Source of the DNA: Brachionus rotundiformis
Taxonomy: Eukaryota > Rotifera > Eurotatoria > Ploima > Brachionidae
Assembly (NCBI GenBank): GCA_016802295.1
Contig: JAESIW010000118.1
Location: forward strand, 133,727-197,726
Direction of reading: 5' to 3'
Length of the DNA: 64,000 bases
Part shown: in pieces, positions 24,182 to 35,394 of the stretch
Layout of the letters: each line of letters starts with the position of its first letter
Position numbering within the stretch: the stretch's first letter is position 1
The notes under the pieces: generated by a model
Database searches by the model: none
What the model was told of the DNA's origin: nothing
Seen by the model: only the letters and a program-made list of their open reading frames with translations
Translations under genes and position numbers: made by a program

Positions 24182-25221
24182 TTTTTATATTTACTCTATT
24201 TGTTTTTTATCACTGTTCGTTAAAACGAATCAAATAATCTAAAATCAAAAAATTATGAATTTACTTTAAAAAAATCGATATTTTTATCGATTAATTTTGA
24301 TCAGTTTTACTTGAGTAACTTTTACAAAATTTTTTTACTAATTCATTTTTAAAGATTTACCCTAATTAAGCACTTTTTCGAAAATTAATAAATATAGACA
24401 AAAAAGGAAAAATTGTTTTTTCATAATTCATTTTTCGACAAAATTTACTTTGCTAGTTTAAAATTCTTTTTCATTTGATTGTCGAAAACAAAAAAATTTT
24501 TTATGGTAATAAATGTATAAATTATGTTTATTTTATGTCTTATTAATTATTGTCGATATCAATAGCAATTTGTCCTTACAAATTTTATAATGACGTAATT
24601 TTCCAATAAATTTATTAATTATTGAATTCTTTTCTATCTAAAATAAATCGTTTATTTAATGATTTATATACTCTCATAAAATTTTACATTCTTTCGAAAA
24701 ATCAATAAGATGAAAATTTTTTTCTTAGTTAAATAAAAATCGGATTTTAAGTCTTTATCTGATTTAAAATTTCGAGAAGAGTTTAAGCTTAACTTAAATT
24801 TCATATAAAATAAAATCTATTCTATATCATTAAATTTAGAAATTTCAAAAAAATTTGTAACCATCTAACAAAATGTATGAGAATAGTTTTAAAAATTTAG
24901 TTTTTTATTAATTAGATAGTCAAATTTCCTTAGGTTTTATCACTTTTGTCAAATATGTTTTAGTGTCATTTATATAAAAAAAGCTCCTGCTTTAAAAAAA
25001 TGATAAAAATAAAAAATGTAGAGAAAAACAAAATTTATTTTAAAATGATTAATTTTGAATGAAAATAAATGATTCATCACAAAAAGGTAAAATCATAAAA
25101 AATTAAAAACAGCTATTTTATTTTCCAAATTTTAAATTTGGAAAAAAATAAACTAAAATTTGCATATCAGCATCTATTTCAAAATTATAATAATTTTTAT
25201 TTAAGAAAAAATATAGCTGAA
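24182..25221. other. Intergenic spacer, dynamin B-HDHD3
   Basis: Head-to-head spacer of about 1 kb between the divergent dynamin B (-) and HAD-hydrolase (+) genes, probably containing both promoters. Very AT-rich; no ORF or repeat recognised. Confidence 0.5.
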
Positions 25222-26058
25222 ATGATCAAATGTATTACATTTGATGTAACTAACACCTTGCTTCAAGTTGCGTCAGCTGGGAATGTTGCCTTACATTATT
25301 CAAATATTATACGTAATAAGTATGCTTATTATTTAAATGTCGCACAGCATTTTCTCATTATTTTTAGGATCGAACCAACTTTTCACCTTGATATTGAATC
25401 AGCAAATATAAATTTTCGAAAATACTTCAAATATGAAAACAAAATCAATCCTGGATATGGTTATTCTAAAGGGATGTCAAGTCGAGAATGGTGGTTCAAT
25501 GTCGTGGAAAAAGTTATCAGGAATGATCTAGAAGCCAAGAATACACCAAATGTATTCGATACGGTCAAGTTAAAATCAATTTCAAACATTATTTATGATG
25601 AGTTTAAAAGAGAAAAATATTGGCAAAAGTATCCTGATTGTGATTTTGTTTTAGAAGAATGTAAAAGAGTCCATAATTTAAAACTTGGTATAATATCGAA
25701 TTTTGATGAAAGATTATTAGAAATACTAAAAAATTTAAACATGCTATCATATTTTGATTTTGTTTGCAAGCCTTCAAGCTCTAATGGGTTTGCTAAACCT
25801 GATAAAAATATATTTTTGGATGCCTTTTCAAAGAGTGAATGCATAAATTGTGAAAATATTTTACATGTAGGAGATAATCTTGAACTCGACTATTATCCAT
25901 CTACATCTCTGAACTTCAGATCTGTTATTTTAAAGCATTTAGATAACGATGCAGAAAAAAAGCTTTTTTTGAAAAAAATACCTGATCATATAAAGAATCA
26001 AGGAAACTATGCATTTAGTTTAAAAGAGCTTTTGTCGATAATTAAAACATTAAACTAA
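25222..26058 (+). CDS. HDHD3: HAD-superfamily protein, HDHD3-like
   Basis: Member of the haloacid-dehalogenase superfamily closest to HDHD3; the physiological substrate is unknown. The first ATG (25222) starts MIKCITFDVTNTLL, which is HAD motif I. A 48-nt in-frame segment, 25320-25367 (GTATGC...TTTTTAG), is best read as an intron. Removing it leaves NIIRNKIEPTFHLD, which aligns with the family, and a product of 262 aa (human HDHD3 is 251). Motif II is ISNFDER, motif III the Lys of FAKPD, motif IV HVGDNLELDY. The cap region contains the HDHD3-typical YGYSKGMSSREWW. In motif I the usual second Asp (DxD) is Thr, so ordinary phosphatase chemistry may be weak. The open frame extends 28 codons upstream, but only from a TTG. 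Confidence 0.85.
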   Translation: MIKCITFDVTNTLLQVASAGNVALHYSNIIRNKYAYYLNVAQHFLIIFRIEPTFHLDIESANINFRKYFKYENKINPGYGYSKGMSSREWWFNVVEKVIRNDLEAKNTPNVFDTVKLKSISNIIYDEFKREKYWQKYPDCDFVLEECKRVHNLKLGIISNFDERLLEILKNLNMLSYFDFVCKPSSSNGFAKPDKNIFLDAFSKSECINCENILHVGDNLELDYYPSTSLNFRSVILKHLDNDAEKKLFLKKIPDHIKNQGNYAFSLKELLSIIKTLN

Positions 26059-27711
26059 CAATTTTTTTTAATTATTTTTAAAACTTTTTTAATCAACATA
26101 AATAATTCTTGTAAAAGAATTTTTAAATTTATTAATGTAGTAACCAAACGATAATTAAAAATTATAGTAGTAAGAAAAGCTAAGTTTACTATTTAAAGAT
26201 AAATAAAAAACTAAATAATAGAAAGAAACATTTTAAATTGATTCAAAAAGTACTTTTTGAAGCATTTTTGAAGACTCGATTGTTATATTTAAATTATATT
26301 TTTAATTTATTCAACTAGAAACTAAATTTTAAATTTTGTTAGAATTGCTATGATTTTTCGAAAATTAAGAATTCAGTTTTTATTTAAAATTTAGGATAAA
26401 TATGTTAGTAATATTGACACATTTTGAAAATTTTAAGATAAGTTTTATAGGTTAAACTATTTTTCATGTTTTTATTATTTAAAAGGATTTTTTAACCTTC
26501 TCGGGGAATAAATATATGAATAAATAAATTTTTCGAAAAAGATTAAAGTAATTTTCAATTAAAAGCTGATCATCTGTAAATAATTCAATTTAATTTAAGA
26601 AAATAATATTCTCTTGAGAAAAACTTTTAATTTTGGAACACTATGACGCTTGATTAAAGTAAAACGAATTAAACAGATTAATATGCTTGGAATAAATATA
26701 AAATTTTTGAATCTATTTTTTATGTGAATATAAAAAATATTTCAACTTTTAACTTAATCTAATTTTGTAAAAACCTAAAAACTTTTCAAACTAGAGGGTT
26801 TAAACAAAGACTGGTGCCATTCGGACGAACCCTGGGGTTTTCGCCTCAATTATATATTTGATAAAAAAATAAAAATATAAAAAACATTTGATTCTGAAAT
26901 TATAGTTAAACAACTTTTTTATTTCAGCGACGAAAACGATACTATATCTTGGCAAATCTTTATGTATGATTTGAATCTATAATATTCTTGCAGTTTCGTA
27001 GTTTCATAGAAATTAATTTAAGAATTAAAAAATTGGCCATATGATATGTGCTTCTACGATTAATTCTTAAATTAAAACATAGGTTAAACCTTATTAAAAA
27101 ATGAGAACTATCATTTAACCTTGATCATAAACTTCAGTTTTGTACTAATGCGTTGTTATGATCTTTAAATTTCATATTTAGATTTAATTAGATAAATTTA
27201 GACAACGATAATTTTTATTCAATTCGACAAGTTTTTAAAAATAGGTTCAAAAATTGTAAAAATTTTTAATTATTAAAATATTTATTTCTTTTTTCATCAT
27301 TCTTTAAAATTTATTCTTGAATCTTCTTGGTCATGGGGAGAATTTTATCAGAAGATAATTACTTTTATAAGAATTTTAAAATCAATTATATATTCATTAA
27401 CAAAATATATTAATTAATCATCTATTGTGAACATTTTCTTACAGGCTTTGAATCCAAGTATAGTAGTAAAAGTAAATAACATTAAAATAACATAATATCT
27501 AAACATTTTATTCCAAATTAAGATGAAAAAATTATAAACAAAATAAAACAACATAAAAATCTATCCAACTTGATCAAAATGTTTCCAAAGAACAACATTA
27601 AATTTTAAAACAACATGAAATTTAGATTGATAAATTTTCGGAAATTTAACTTATTTGAGCTATATACAACCTTAATCCTATTTTCGATGACCGTTGAATA
27701 TAACCCAAATT
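26059..27711. other. Intergenic spacer 3' of the homeobox gene
   Basis: Convergent 1.65-kb spacer between the HDHD3-like and Nkx6-like genes. Very AT-rich apart from a GC-rich 38-bp stretch at 26811-26848, which resembles the reverse complement of 31811-31842. No gene recognised. Confidence 0.45.
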
Positions 27712-28437
27712 TTAGTCATCCTTGTATTTTCCTCTGCCAGTTTCGGACGAATTTTTCTTTCTCCATTTTGTTCTTCTATTCTGAAACCAAACTTTAACCT
27801 GGCCTTCGCTCATTCCTAAAGAAAATGATAACCTTGCTCGTTCAGGTCCGGCTAGATATTTGGTCTGTTCGAACATTTTTTCCAATGCATAAATCTGTTG
27901 TCCAGTAAAAGTCGGTCGAGTATTTTTACGCGAATTTTTCTCTCTTCTATCTGCAGACCAGCTTGAATTGTGTCTTCTATTATTCTCAATTGGTTGATTG
28001 TTTCTAGAGGAATGCTCTGTCTCGTCCTTAGATGTGTTGGTTGACGATGAAGAGGGACATGAATTACCCAGGATGGAAGAAGTGTTGAGTGACAGAGACT
28101 GTGGCTCAGTTTGGGATACTGCAGAAACAGCAGCGGCTAGAGTAGCGTTGAAATAACAATTGGCTGCCGAAACGGCAGCAGTGAAATACCCTGGATGTCC
28201 AAAGCCGAAGCCGGACTGGGTTGTGTTCAGACTTGGAACCATGTTAGCTTGCTGTTGATAATTTGGATAATAAGACTGTCCACTCGACTCGTTGTAATGA
28301 GCTTGATTGAGTAAAAGGTTATTCATTGGGTTTGGAGAGTTGAGAGATGATGAAGATGAAGTAGAGGGTGACGATGTGGTAGATTGATTTAGTGGATAGC
28401 TATACGGCGCTGCGTATGGTTGAGAAGTGCCAAACAT
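27712..28437 (-). CDS. Nkx6: Homeobox transcription factor, Nkx6 class
   Basis: Sequence-specific DNA-binding protein of the NK6 family, which patterns motor neurons and endodermal/pancreatic or pharyngeal tissue in many animals. 241 aa from the ATG at 28437; the open frame continues upstream, but without family-like sequence. The homeodomain (about residues 168-228) contains RPTFTGQQIYALEKMFEQ, TKYLAGPERARLSFSLGMSE and QVKVWFQNRRTKWRKK. TFxGQQIxALEKxFEQTKYLAGPERA is the NK6 hallmark. The N-terminal part is Ser/Ala/Gln-rich, with an SLNTSSILGN stretch that could be a degenerate eh1 (Groucho) motif. The C-terminus ends 12 residues after the homeodomain, shorter than in vertebrate NKX6. No intron is needed. 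The large non-coding tract upstream is usual for developmental regulators. Confidence 0.92.
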   Translation of the reverse strand: MFGTSQPYAAPYSYPLNQSTTSSPSTSSSSSLNSPNPMNNLLLNQAHYNESSGQSYYPNYQQQANMVPSLNTTQSGFGFGHPGYFTAAVSAANCYFNATLAAAVSAVSQTEPQSLSLNTSSILGNSCPSSSSTNTSKDETEHSSRNNQPIENNRRHNSSWSADRREKNSRKNTRPTFTGQQIYALEKMFEQTKYLAGPERARLSFSLGMSEGQVKVWFQNRRTKWRKKNSSETGRGKYKDD

Positions 28438-31059
28438 TTTGCTGATCGTAGAAATATCTAAATAATCATTTGTTATTTTTTTAAGAAATAAATAACTAAA
28501 ATAAAATTGGAGGAAAAATTTTGATTTGCTACAAATATTTACTAGAAAAATAATCGAATCATAAAACAAGAAAAGAAATTAATTTCTAGGCTATAGAAAA
28601 ATATAAAAAATATAAATCAATGCAATTATTTTCATGTGATTTGACAGTTTCGAAAGCGTGCTAAAATCAAATGAATGAATAGATAAATATTTATTTTATT
28701 GATCAATAAAGTTCGACTTAGACGAAAAGAGAGAAAAGATATTAAGAGTTAGAAAGAGAACGGTATTATCTTTTTAATTTGTAATTTATCTATAAAATTG
28801 TTTATAATTTGTGATTATTTAAATATTAGCAGTAAATTTGTAGCTTCTTTTATTAAAACAAATAAGAATTTTATTAATAAACAATTTTTTGCTTAGATAG
28901 ATCTTTCAAACAGACAAATTACTTCCTTCTAAATCGATTACTGATACAAATTTTGAATTTAAATTATTTAATTTTAACATTATTGAGTTAATTGGCTCGA
29001 TCTAGAAATTAATTTAACACCACTTTTTAACACCTTAAAATAACCATTTAACTTCTAATCCAATGGACAACTGTAATTTTGTAAAATTTCCAATTCCAAT
29101 CTCTTTCAAATTCTATAATGTCACTTTATCAATTTAAATTAACTTAACATAACTTTCTATGGACACTTTTTTTAAATTTTATATATGGCGAAAGGAGTTT
29201 TTTTACTAAAAGCCATTCTAAATAAACTATTTAAAAAAATAAAAAAAAAACATTTAACTTAAATTTAAACAAATATAATTTTAAATTTTAGAAAATACTT
29301 TTTATAAATCTAAATAAAAATCTGATTTAGCTTTAAAAATTTTTATGCCTATTTTCAACCTATTTGTTTCCTTAACCTCATCGATTAATACATTGACTGA
29401 TCGGAGTTATTCTCGGGATACCAAAAGTGGTAAAAATAAAAATAACAAATGGTAAATCTTAATCTATTGTGAAAAATATATGACTTTTTATTCGCTTCGT
29501 CAAACTAAGAATTCTTCTAATAGTTCTAGAAATAAGTACTGTAATAATACAAAATAAACTAAAGATTTTGATTTTTCTTCAATGGAATTAATTTTTTTTT
29601 TAAATAAACTAAGTTGTCAAAAGATGATCTTCAGTATTTACTTTATTTTTGCTGTAACTTATTACAAGAAAAAACGAAACAATTTTGGCAAGAAAAAAGT
29701 TAATTGCTTGTTTGTCTTAACTGGATTGATGAGAACTAGGACGGTGCATGTGGTTCAGATGTTGGCGCGATTTATGTGTTTTTAATAGGTTCTTAAACAA
29801 TCGAGAGAAATAAGCTATCTTAGATATCTTACATCGGCTGCTTTTTGAGCAGTTTAGTATATCTGACCCATGAATATAAACAAAAAATAAGTACAAATTT
29901 AATTGTCAACAATAATTGAAATGATTAATGAATTTTATTTCTTGAGTCCAAGTTTTCTTGGACGCAGTCAACCATTCGTAATTTGTTAATTAATACAATT
30001 TAATTAAATTTTGTACCTATGTCTCGTCCGTTGACTTTTGACCATATTTTGACACGCTTCTCAAGCTTATATATTATTATCTTATTTGAGACGGACTGTG
30101 CCCGGGGTAAATTTTGCACTCACAATTATGCAACTTTATTTAGCTTCTAAATGAGCTTTTAAAACGAAAATATTCGAATTTAAATGCCTAAATTTAGTCA
30201 CGTTAAATTCAAATTTAAACACCAGAATATTAAGGTGAAAAAATTTGCCTTTCTCAACAACAAATTCCAATTAAATTAACATTAATTTAATTGTGAAAGA
30301 ACTATTAATCAAATAAAAAAATAGTTGAATTTTTATGCAAATTATACAGATTTAGATTCCATTTTTTCATGTCAGACTAATTACTGATATATGACAATTA
30401 AGAAAATTGTAAAAACTTAAAATTAATGAATTTATTCTATTTGTTTTTATTGTAGTTTTTAATCGATCTAATTAAGCCAATAGAAATACATTCGTATAAA
30501 GATCGGTTCCAAGCCAATCATGATTTTTTATTCAATTTTGTTGTTGTTGAGTTAGATCTCCGAAGAGGAAATGTTTTGAATATGAATATGAATAGAAAAA
30601 TTCGGTAGGTTTTTATATTCAAACAAACGCTTTGTAAAAATGATTGCACAATTTTGATTTCGGTCAAGTCTTTAGTTGACAAAATATCAATAACTTTTGA
30701 GTTCATTTGAGCGTTTTAATTAAATTTTTCAATTAGAAATCTCATAGGTCTTTTTAGTCTTATTGGAATTTTGAAAGGTTGTGATGTAGTGCATTTATCT
30801 AAGTCTTATCAACCGATAAAGATTTTTCTTTTATCGAATTCAAATAAAAGAAACAACCGAACAAGTGTGCTATTTTACTCAAGGTTTTAGCCTTTGTGAT
30901 CCTTCGAAAGTTAACTTTGAATTTACTTATTAAGATATAATATTTATAAAAAATAGCAAGAATTACTAAATCTAAACAAATTCTGTTTATTTTGTTTAGT
31001 AACCGAGTCTAATTATTTGATTTTTAGTTAAATAATTTTATATTTAAATTTTATTATCT
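28438..31059. other. Non-coding upstream flank of the Nkx6-like gene
   Basis: 2.6 kb without convincing genes. A perfect 7-bp-arm hairpin (GTCCAAG-TTTT-CTTGGAC) lies at 29946-29963 and a slightly GC-richer patch at about 29990-30130. Probable promoter and enhancer territory of the homeobox gene, inferred from position only. Confidence 0.45.
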
Positions 31060-31640
31060 TAAATTGGACTTTGGGCTTTACGAAATGCTGCTTAACCAAG
31101 TGCTCAAAAATATAAATAAATTCAATTAGGGGCACTTGGAAAACCTGCAAATCGCTCTCTTTTACATGAGTTCCCTGGTAAACCTAAGTGAGCAGGTTGA
31201 GTGCTTAAAACCAAGAAATTCATCCGGTTTAAAGAATAAGGTTTCTTGGAGCAGATTAGGATTGTTTAGCGGTGTCTATAAATAGTGAAGCTATCATTTT
31301 CATTACTCAAATGGCGGAGGCACTCCTTGGAAACCTCAGGAACAACGGCGGTATTAGGCTTATGGAAGCGTAGCAAATCAAAGCAAAGTGGTGGAAGTCT
31401 GAGACTCGGTGCATACAATCAATGGACCGCTACTTCTTCCTTATCCTGCAAACCAATTGATGCAAATGGACATCTAATATATGCGCATTCGTCGATAACC
31501 CGGCAAACGCCAGAAATATCCCTGCAAAATGGGATTACATACTTGACTACCAAGCGTTACTCCGGAAACTTTGGGAATTCTCTTTCTTGATTTTCATTAA
31601 ATATGACTGACCCGCGGTCTAGCACCGGTTCAGATTGCCT
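31060..31640. other. GC-richer island, possible relic of a mobile element or gene
   Basis: Composition is clearly less AT-rich than its surroundings. It carries short open stretches on the plus strand, including about 100 codons from 31285 (an SLETSGTTAVLGLWKRSKSK stretch) and, in another frame, NPANARNIPAKWDYILDYQ near 31500-31560. None shows a recognisable domain, and the frame shifts between them suggest decay. There is a TATAAATA at about 31278. It may be a degenerated transposon or pseudogene; the family could not be assigned. Confidence 0.3.
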
Positions 31641-33837
31641 TTTATTCAAAAAATCTATTTTTAAGTAGATTCTTTTAAACAAACCTTTCAGTGACAGTAT
31701 CCTTAAAATAAGTTGAATTTTATAACATGATCGATAAATTCACAATATGATTTAAATGGAATAATTATGTGTTTTTATTATTATTACATTTAACTTTGGT
31801 AACTTTGGGAGAGAACCCAGGACTTGTCCGAATGACAATAGGATTCATATAAAAATATTTTACAATTAAAAAAAGAAAAAATGAAAAGACTTAAACAGAA
31901 CTCTTTTGAGAATTTTTTATTTGATTCTGAAAATATCGAACGAATTAATGCATTTTTGTTAATCAAAATTTGTGGATATTTTATTCTAATTTTGTAAATT
32001 TAAAATTTAACCATCCTTAACCACCTGATATGTTTAATCTTAAATTTTATTTTTTTGTCATTTGGTAATTGTTCTTCTTATTATGAAGTTGCTTTGATAT
32101 ATTTAAAAGCTAAATAAGTAATGTAATTAATTTAAATCCTTACCTTTTCACATCTAATAGCCTTAATCGATACAATGACTTTGTTTAGCATTTGGCCATA
32201 AATATAAAATTACAGCTTTAAAAAATAGTGAAAAATTAGCCAATAAATAAATAATTTAATAAAAATTTGAATTTTAAAGTGAGTGCATGAAAATGACTGT
32301 TTTTTGGCAAGATTAATAGTTTCTACATAATATATATGTTCAGATATATATGAAAAATGTAAGTAAAAAAATATTAAATTTGGAAGATAAGAAATCATGC
32401 AAAATCAAATCTAAAATACTGAATTCTTTAAAAAAATATGCTTTTATTATCTTTAAAAAGATTTTAGTTAAGTTTTCTTTACAAATTATTTTGCAACATT
32501 AATAAAAATTAAAAAAAAGGAAAAATGATTTTAATATTTTGGTCAATCAAAAAAATTATTTTATAGTTATGATATTTTACAGAAAGCGAATTTATCTATT
32601 ATAATAAATGCTATTCTATTCAAGTTACAAAAATCTTTTATAAATCGGGAATGATTTAATGAATGACAACAAGTCAAAAATATGTTTTGTTTAAATATAA
32701 AGCTTAAATCTGAATTTTTTTCATATTTTCTTATCTATTTTTATATGAAATTTTAATTTAACATCATTCTTTTAATAAAATGTCCATAAACTAAGCCTGG
32801 CTTTTAATTTCCATTAGATCAAGTTACACATTTTAAAAAAATTGATATAAAAAATCGAGGATTTTACAATCAAAAAATTATTTAATTTTCTTGTGTGTAA
32901 AAATCTGATTCAATAAGTGAAGTTTTGATTGCTTATTAAGTTTTATATTTTATGATTTCTATTTAAGCGATTTATTTGAATATTCAACATTGATGGTAAA
33001 TAGCACGTTTTCCACATTACAATTGTACTTTATCGTTATTTTTTTCCATTCCAATATTCATTGAAAGTATCTAATCTTACTAGGAGCGTCATGTTTCAGT
33101 TGACGATCATTTCAACCATAATCAAAGCCACAGTATAAAACCAAAAGTTAGTGATGAGGTAATGCAAAGACTATAGAAACTTGATAATCTGGATTTAAGG
33201 CCCCAAAAAATTATGCCTGTCAAAAGATAATCTGACTTTTTAGAAATTTTTTCTTCTTTATTTTAACTAAATGGTTTTGAAAGTGATCCAGTTACAATAA
33301 ATTCCCAAAAGTCACAATACAAAACCTTTCATCTGAAATTGATTACAAATCAACTTTGGAATTTATGAGATTATTAAGAGCATTAGAAGCAAGGATGTCT
33401 TAGCTGATAACCAAATCACAAATAGGTTACTCAGAAAACCTTTTGAGTTTCGGTTAATCCTGTTAAATAGACTAATAAACGCACCGAGACTGTTTTTTTA
33501 GAAAAAAATTAATCTATAATGATACTCAAGCTTTTCAAACACAAAAATAGTGCCGATAATTGTAGACCGATAAGTATAAATAAAAAATGAAAAAAAATCC
33601 AAATTTATTCTAAGGTATTTAACTTGATCTAGGTCCGATATTTCAAGACTTATCGACCTATTGTCAATGACAGTAGTAAAATCCAGTATATGCAAAAATT
33701 TAAAATAACAGCTCATCTTTTTCAATGTAATTTATAAAATAAAAAAATTTTAGTTCGAAGACAAAGATTTCCTTTATGTTGGTGTAATAAAAGACCAATT
33801 AATTACTTTATCCTTATTCAGTCATGATCCAACCACA
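31641..33837. other. Intergenic, AT-rich
   Basis: No gene recognised. Short ORFs at 32210-32398 and 33498-33725 have AT-driven composition and look like chance. A stretch at 31811-31842 resembles the reverse complement of 26811-26848. Confidence 0.45.
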
Positions 33838-34118
33838 TTTATGTACTTCGTGCGTTTTTTTCAAATATATATCAATGGAATGAAAATGAAAATAATCTAA
33901 AAAACAATATATAAAACTCTCAACAAGAAATAACCCCTAAACCCTAAAGCTCGTTAACCCCTTAGCAAGTTAAAACAAATAAAACGTTTGGCGACGATTT
34001 TCAGTAATCAATTCATTGATATATATTACATTAAGTACATAAAAGTCAGCAGTCAGGATCAAATATCAATAAAAGACAATAAAGTATATCATATCACTAA
34101 TTTTATTCCATTGATATA
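33838..34118. repeat. Imperfect inverted repeat with a third arm copy
   Basis: TTTATGTACTT (33838-33848) followed by ATATATATCAATGGA is mirrored by 34011-34043, which on the reverse strand reads TTTATGTACTTAATG then ATATATATCAATGAA. The word TTCCATTGATATA occurs again at 34106-34118. It lies directly beside the 400-bp foldback element and may be another decayed element. The AT-rich arms reduce certainty. Confidence 0.4.
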
Positions 34119-34158
34119 CTATTTTTTTTTCCTTAAAAGCTTATTTCTTTGAAATGAA

Positions 34159-34558
34159 GTATTCAATTTTAATATACTAGATTTTTTTGATTTCATTGCA
34201 AATAGATACCAAATTTAAGACCGCAAAAAAATACGGCACTAATTAAATTTAAAGGAATATTTTATTGAATATATTTTATTGAATTATTTGTTAAAAAAAG
34301 TTTTAAATTTTAATATTTTTTTTTTGCATTTTTTATATTTTATTTAATCTAATATTGTGAGTTTTATTTGTTTTAATAAATTTTTAAATAAATCTTTTTA
34401 TATTTACTAATTTTTTTTTAAACAAATAAAATAATTCAATAAAATATATATTTTTTTAATTCCTTCAAATTTAATTAGTGCCGTATTTTTATGCGGTCTT
34501 AAATTTGGTATCTATTGTCAATGAAATCAAAAAAATCTAGTATATTAAAATTGAATAC
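34159..34558. mobile_element. 400-bp foldback element (long inverted repeats)
   Basis: The two halves are near-perfect reverse complements over at least 100 bp from the ends. The left arm runs from GTATTCAATTTTAATATACT through AAATTTAAGACCGCA to AATTAAATTTAAAGGAAT; the right arm (about 34455-34558) mirrors it with only a few mismatches. Weaker AT-rich complementarity continues inward, leaving a short centre. There is no ORF. This is the structure of a foldback/MITE element, and a transcript across it would form a long hairpin. Target-site duplications were not identified. Confidence 0.75.
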
Positions 34559-35394
34559 GATAATTGATTCAAAACAGTTTAGATTTTTATCGAATCCTTA
34601 TTCTTATACAAGTCTTAAAATTGGACCGTCAAGCTGACCGTCCAAATGACCACCCGCTTACGCGTTGGTCGGCTTAGTGGACACGGTCACGCTTATTAAA
34701 ATTTTTGGCCGGCTGGGGTTTGCTTGTACGGATTCAATCACTACTAAAAACAAAGCTCTGGTTACACACTATATTCTCTCTACTTATCTGGTCATTTGTA
34801 AAACAAATATATTTACTAAAAAGGATACAAAACAAGTCAGATTATCCTTAAGTATACCTCTTTAATTAAATTTAGACTCAGGCTCATAAAATTGATAAAC
34901 ATGTTTTCAAAGTAGCTAAATTCTATGAGCTCAACAGTTTCTAGATAATTTTTTTTCTAGATAATTAATTTTTTGGGTTCAAAACAATAATCCCGGAATC
35001 ACTCGAACAAAGGCAAAACTTTAATGGTTTAATTAAGTGAAGATTATATACATTAAATTGTCATACATTGATTATCATACAAGTTATTAGATATTAACTT
35101 TAGTTTGAGATTTTTGCAATTTTTTGATTTTTCTAATGTTTTGTTAATTTGTTAATTTTGAATTTTTGCTACGAAATTTGTCAAAGATTCATATCAAAAA
35201 TTATGTTTTCAAAGTAAATAATATTAATACTTCAATTTAATTTTTTAAAAATTCATTTAAAATATAAAACGCTTAACTGTTGCTCAAAAATCAATAAAGT
35301 TATTGCAAAATGTTCCATTAAGAATAAGAAATTGATTTTATTTCAGCACTTAAGCTTAAAAGTAATTACTTTTAAAAATTGGAAAATTTTCACA
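34559..35394. other. Intergenic with a tRNA/SINE-like patch
   Basis: Mostly AT-rich. Between 34625 and 34745 the GC content rises, and words resembling polymerase III box A (TCGGCTTAGTGG, 34669-34680) and box B (GGATTCAATCA, 34730-34740) occur about 50 bp apart. A tRNA fold could not be drawn, so no tRNA is called. Confidence 0.3.

Noticed and set aside
29582..29785. 67-codon ORF upstream of Nkx6
   Set aside because: Low-complexity start and no recognisable domain; probably chance.
33930..33950. Telomere-like CCCTAAA words
   Set aside because: Only two copies in tandem in AT-rich DNA; too short for an interstitial telomeric repeat.
34625..34745. tRNA gene
   Set aside because: Box A- and B-like words are present, but no acceptor stem or anticodon arm could be folded; kept only as a possible SINE patch.
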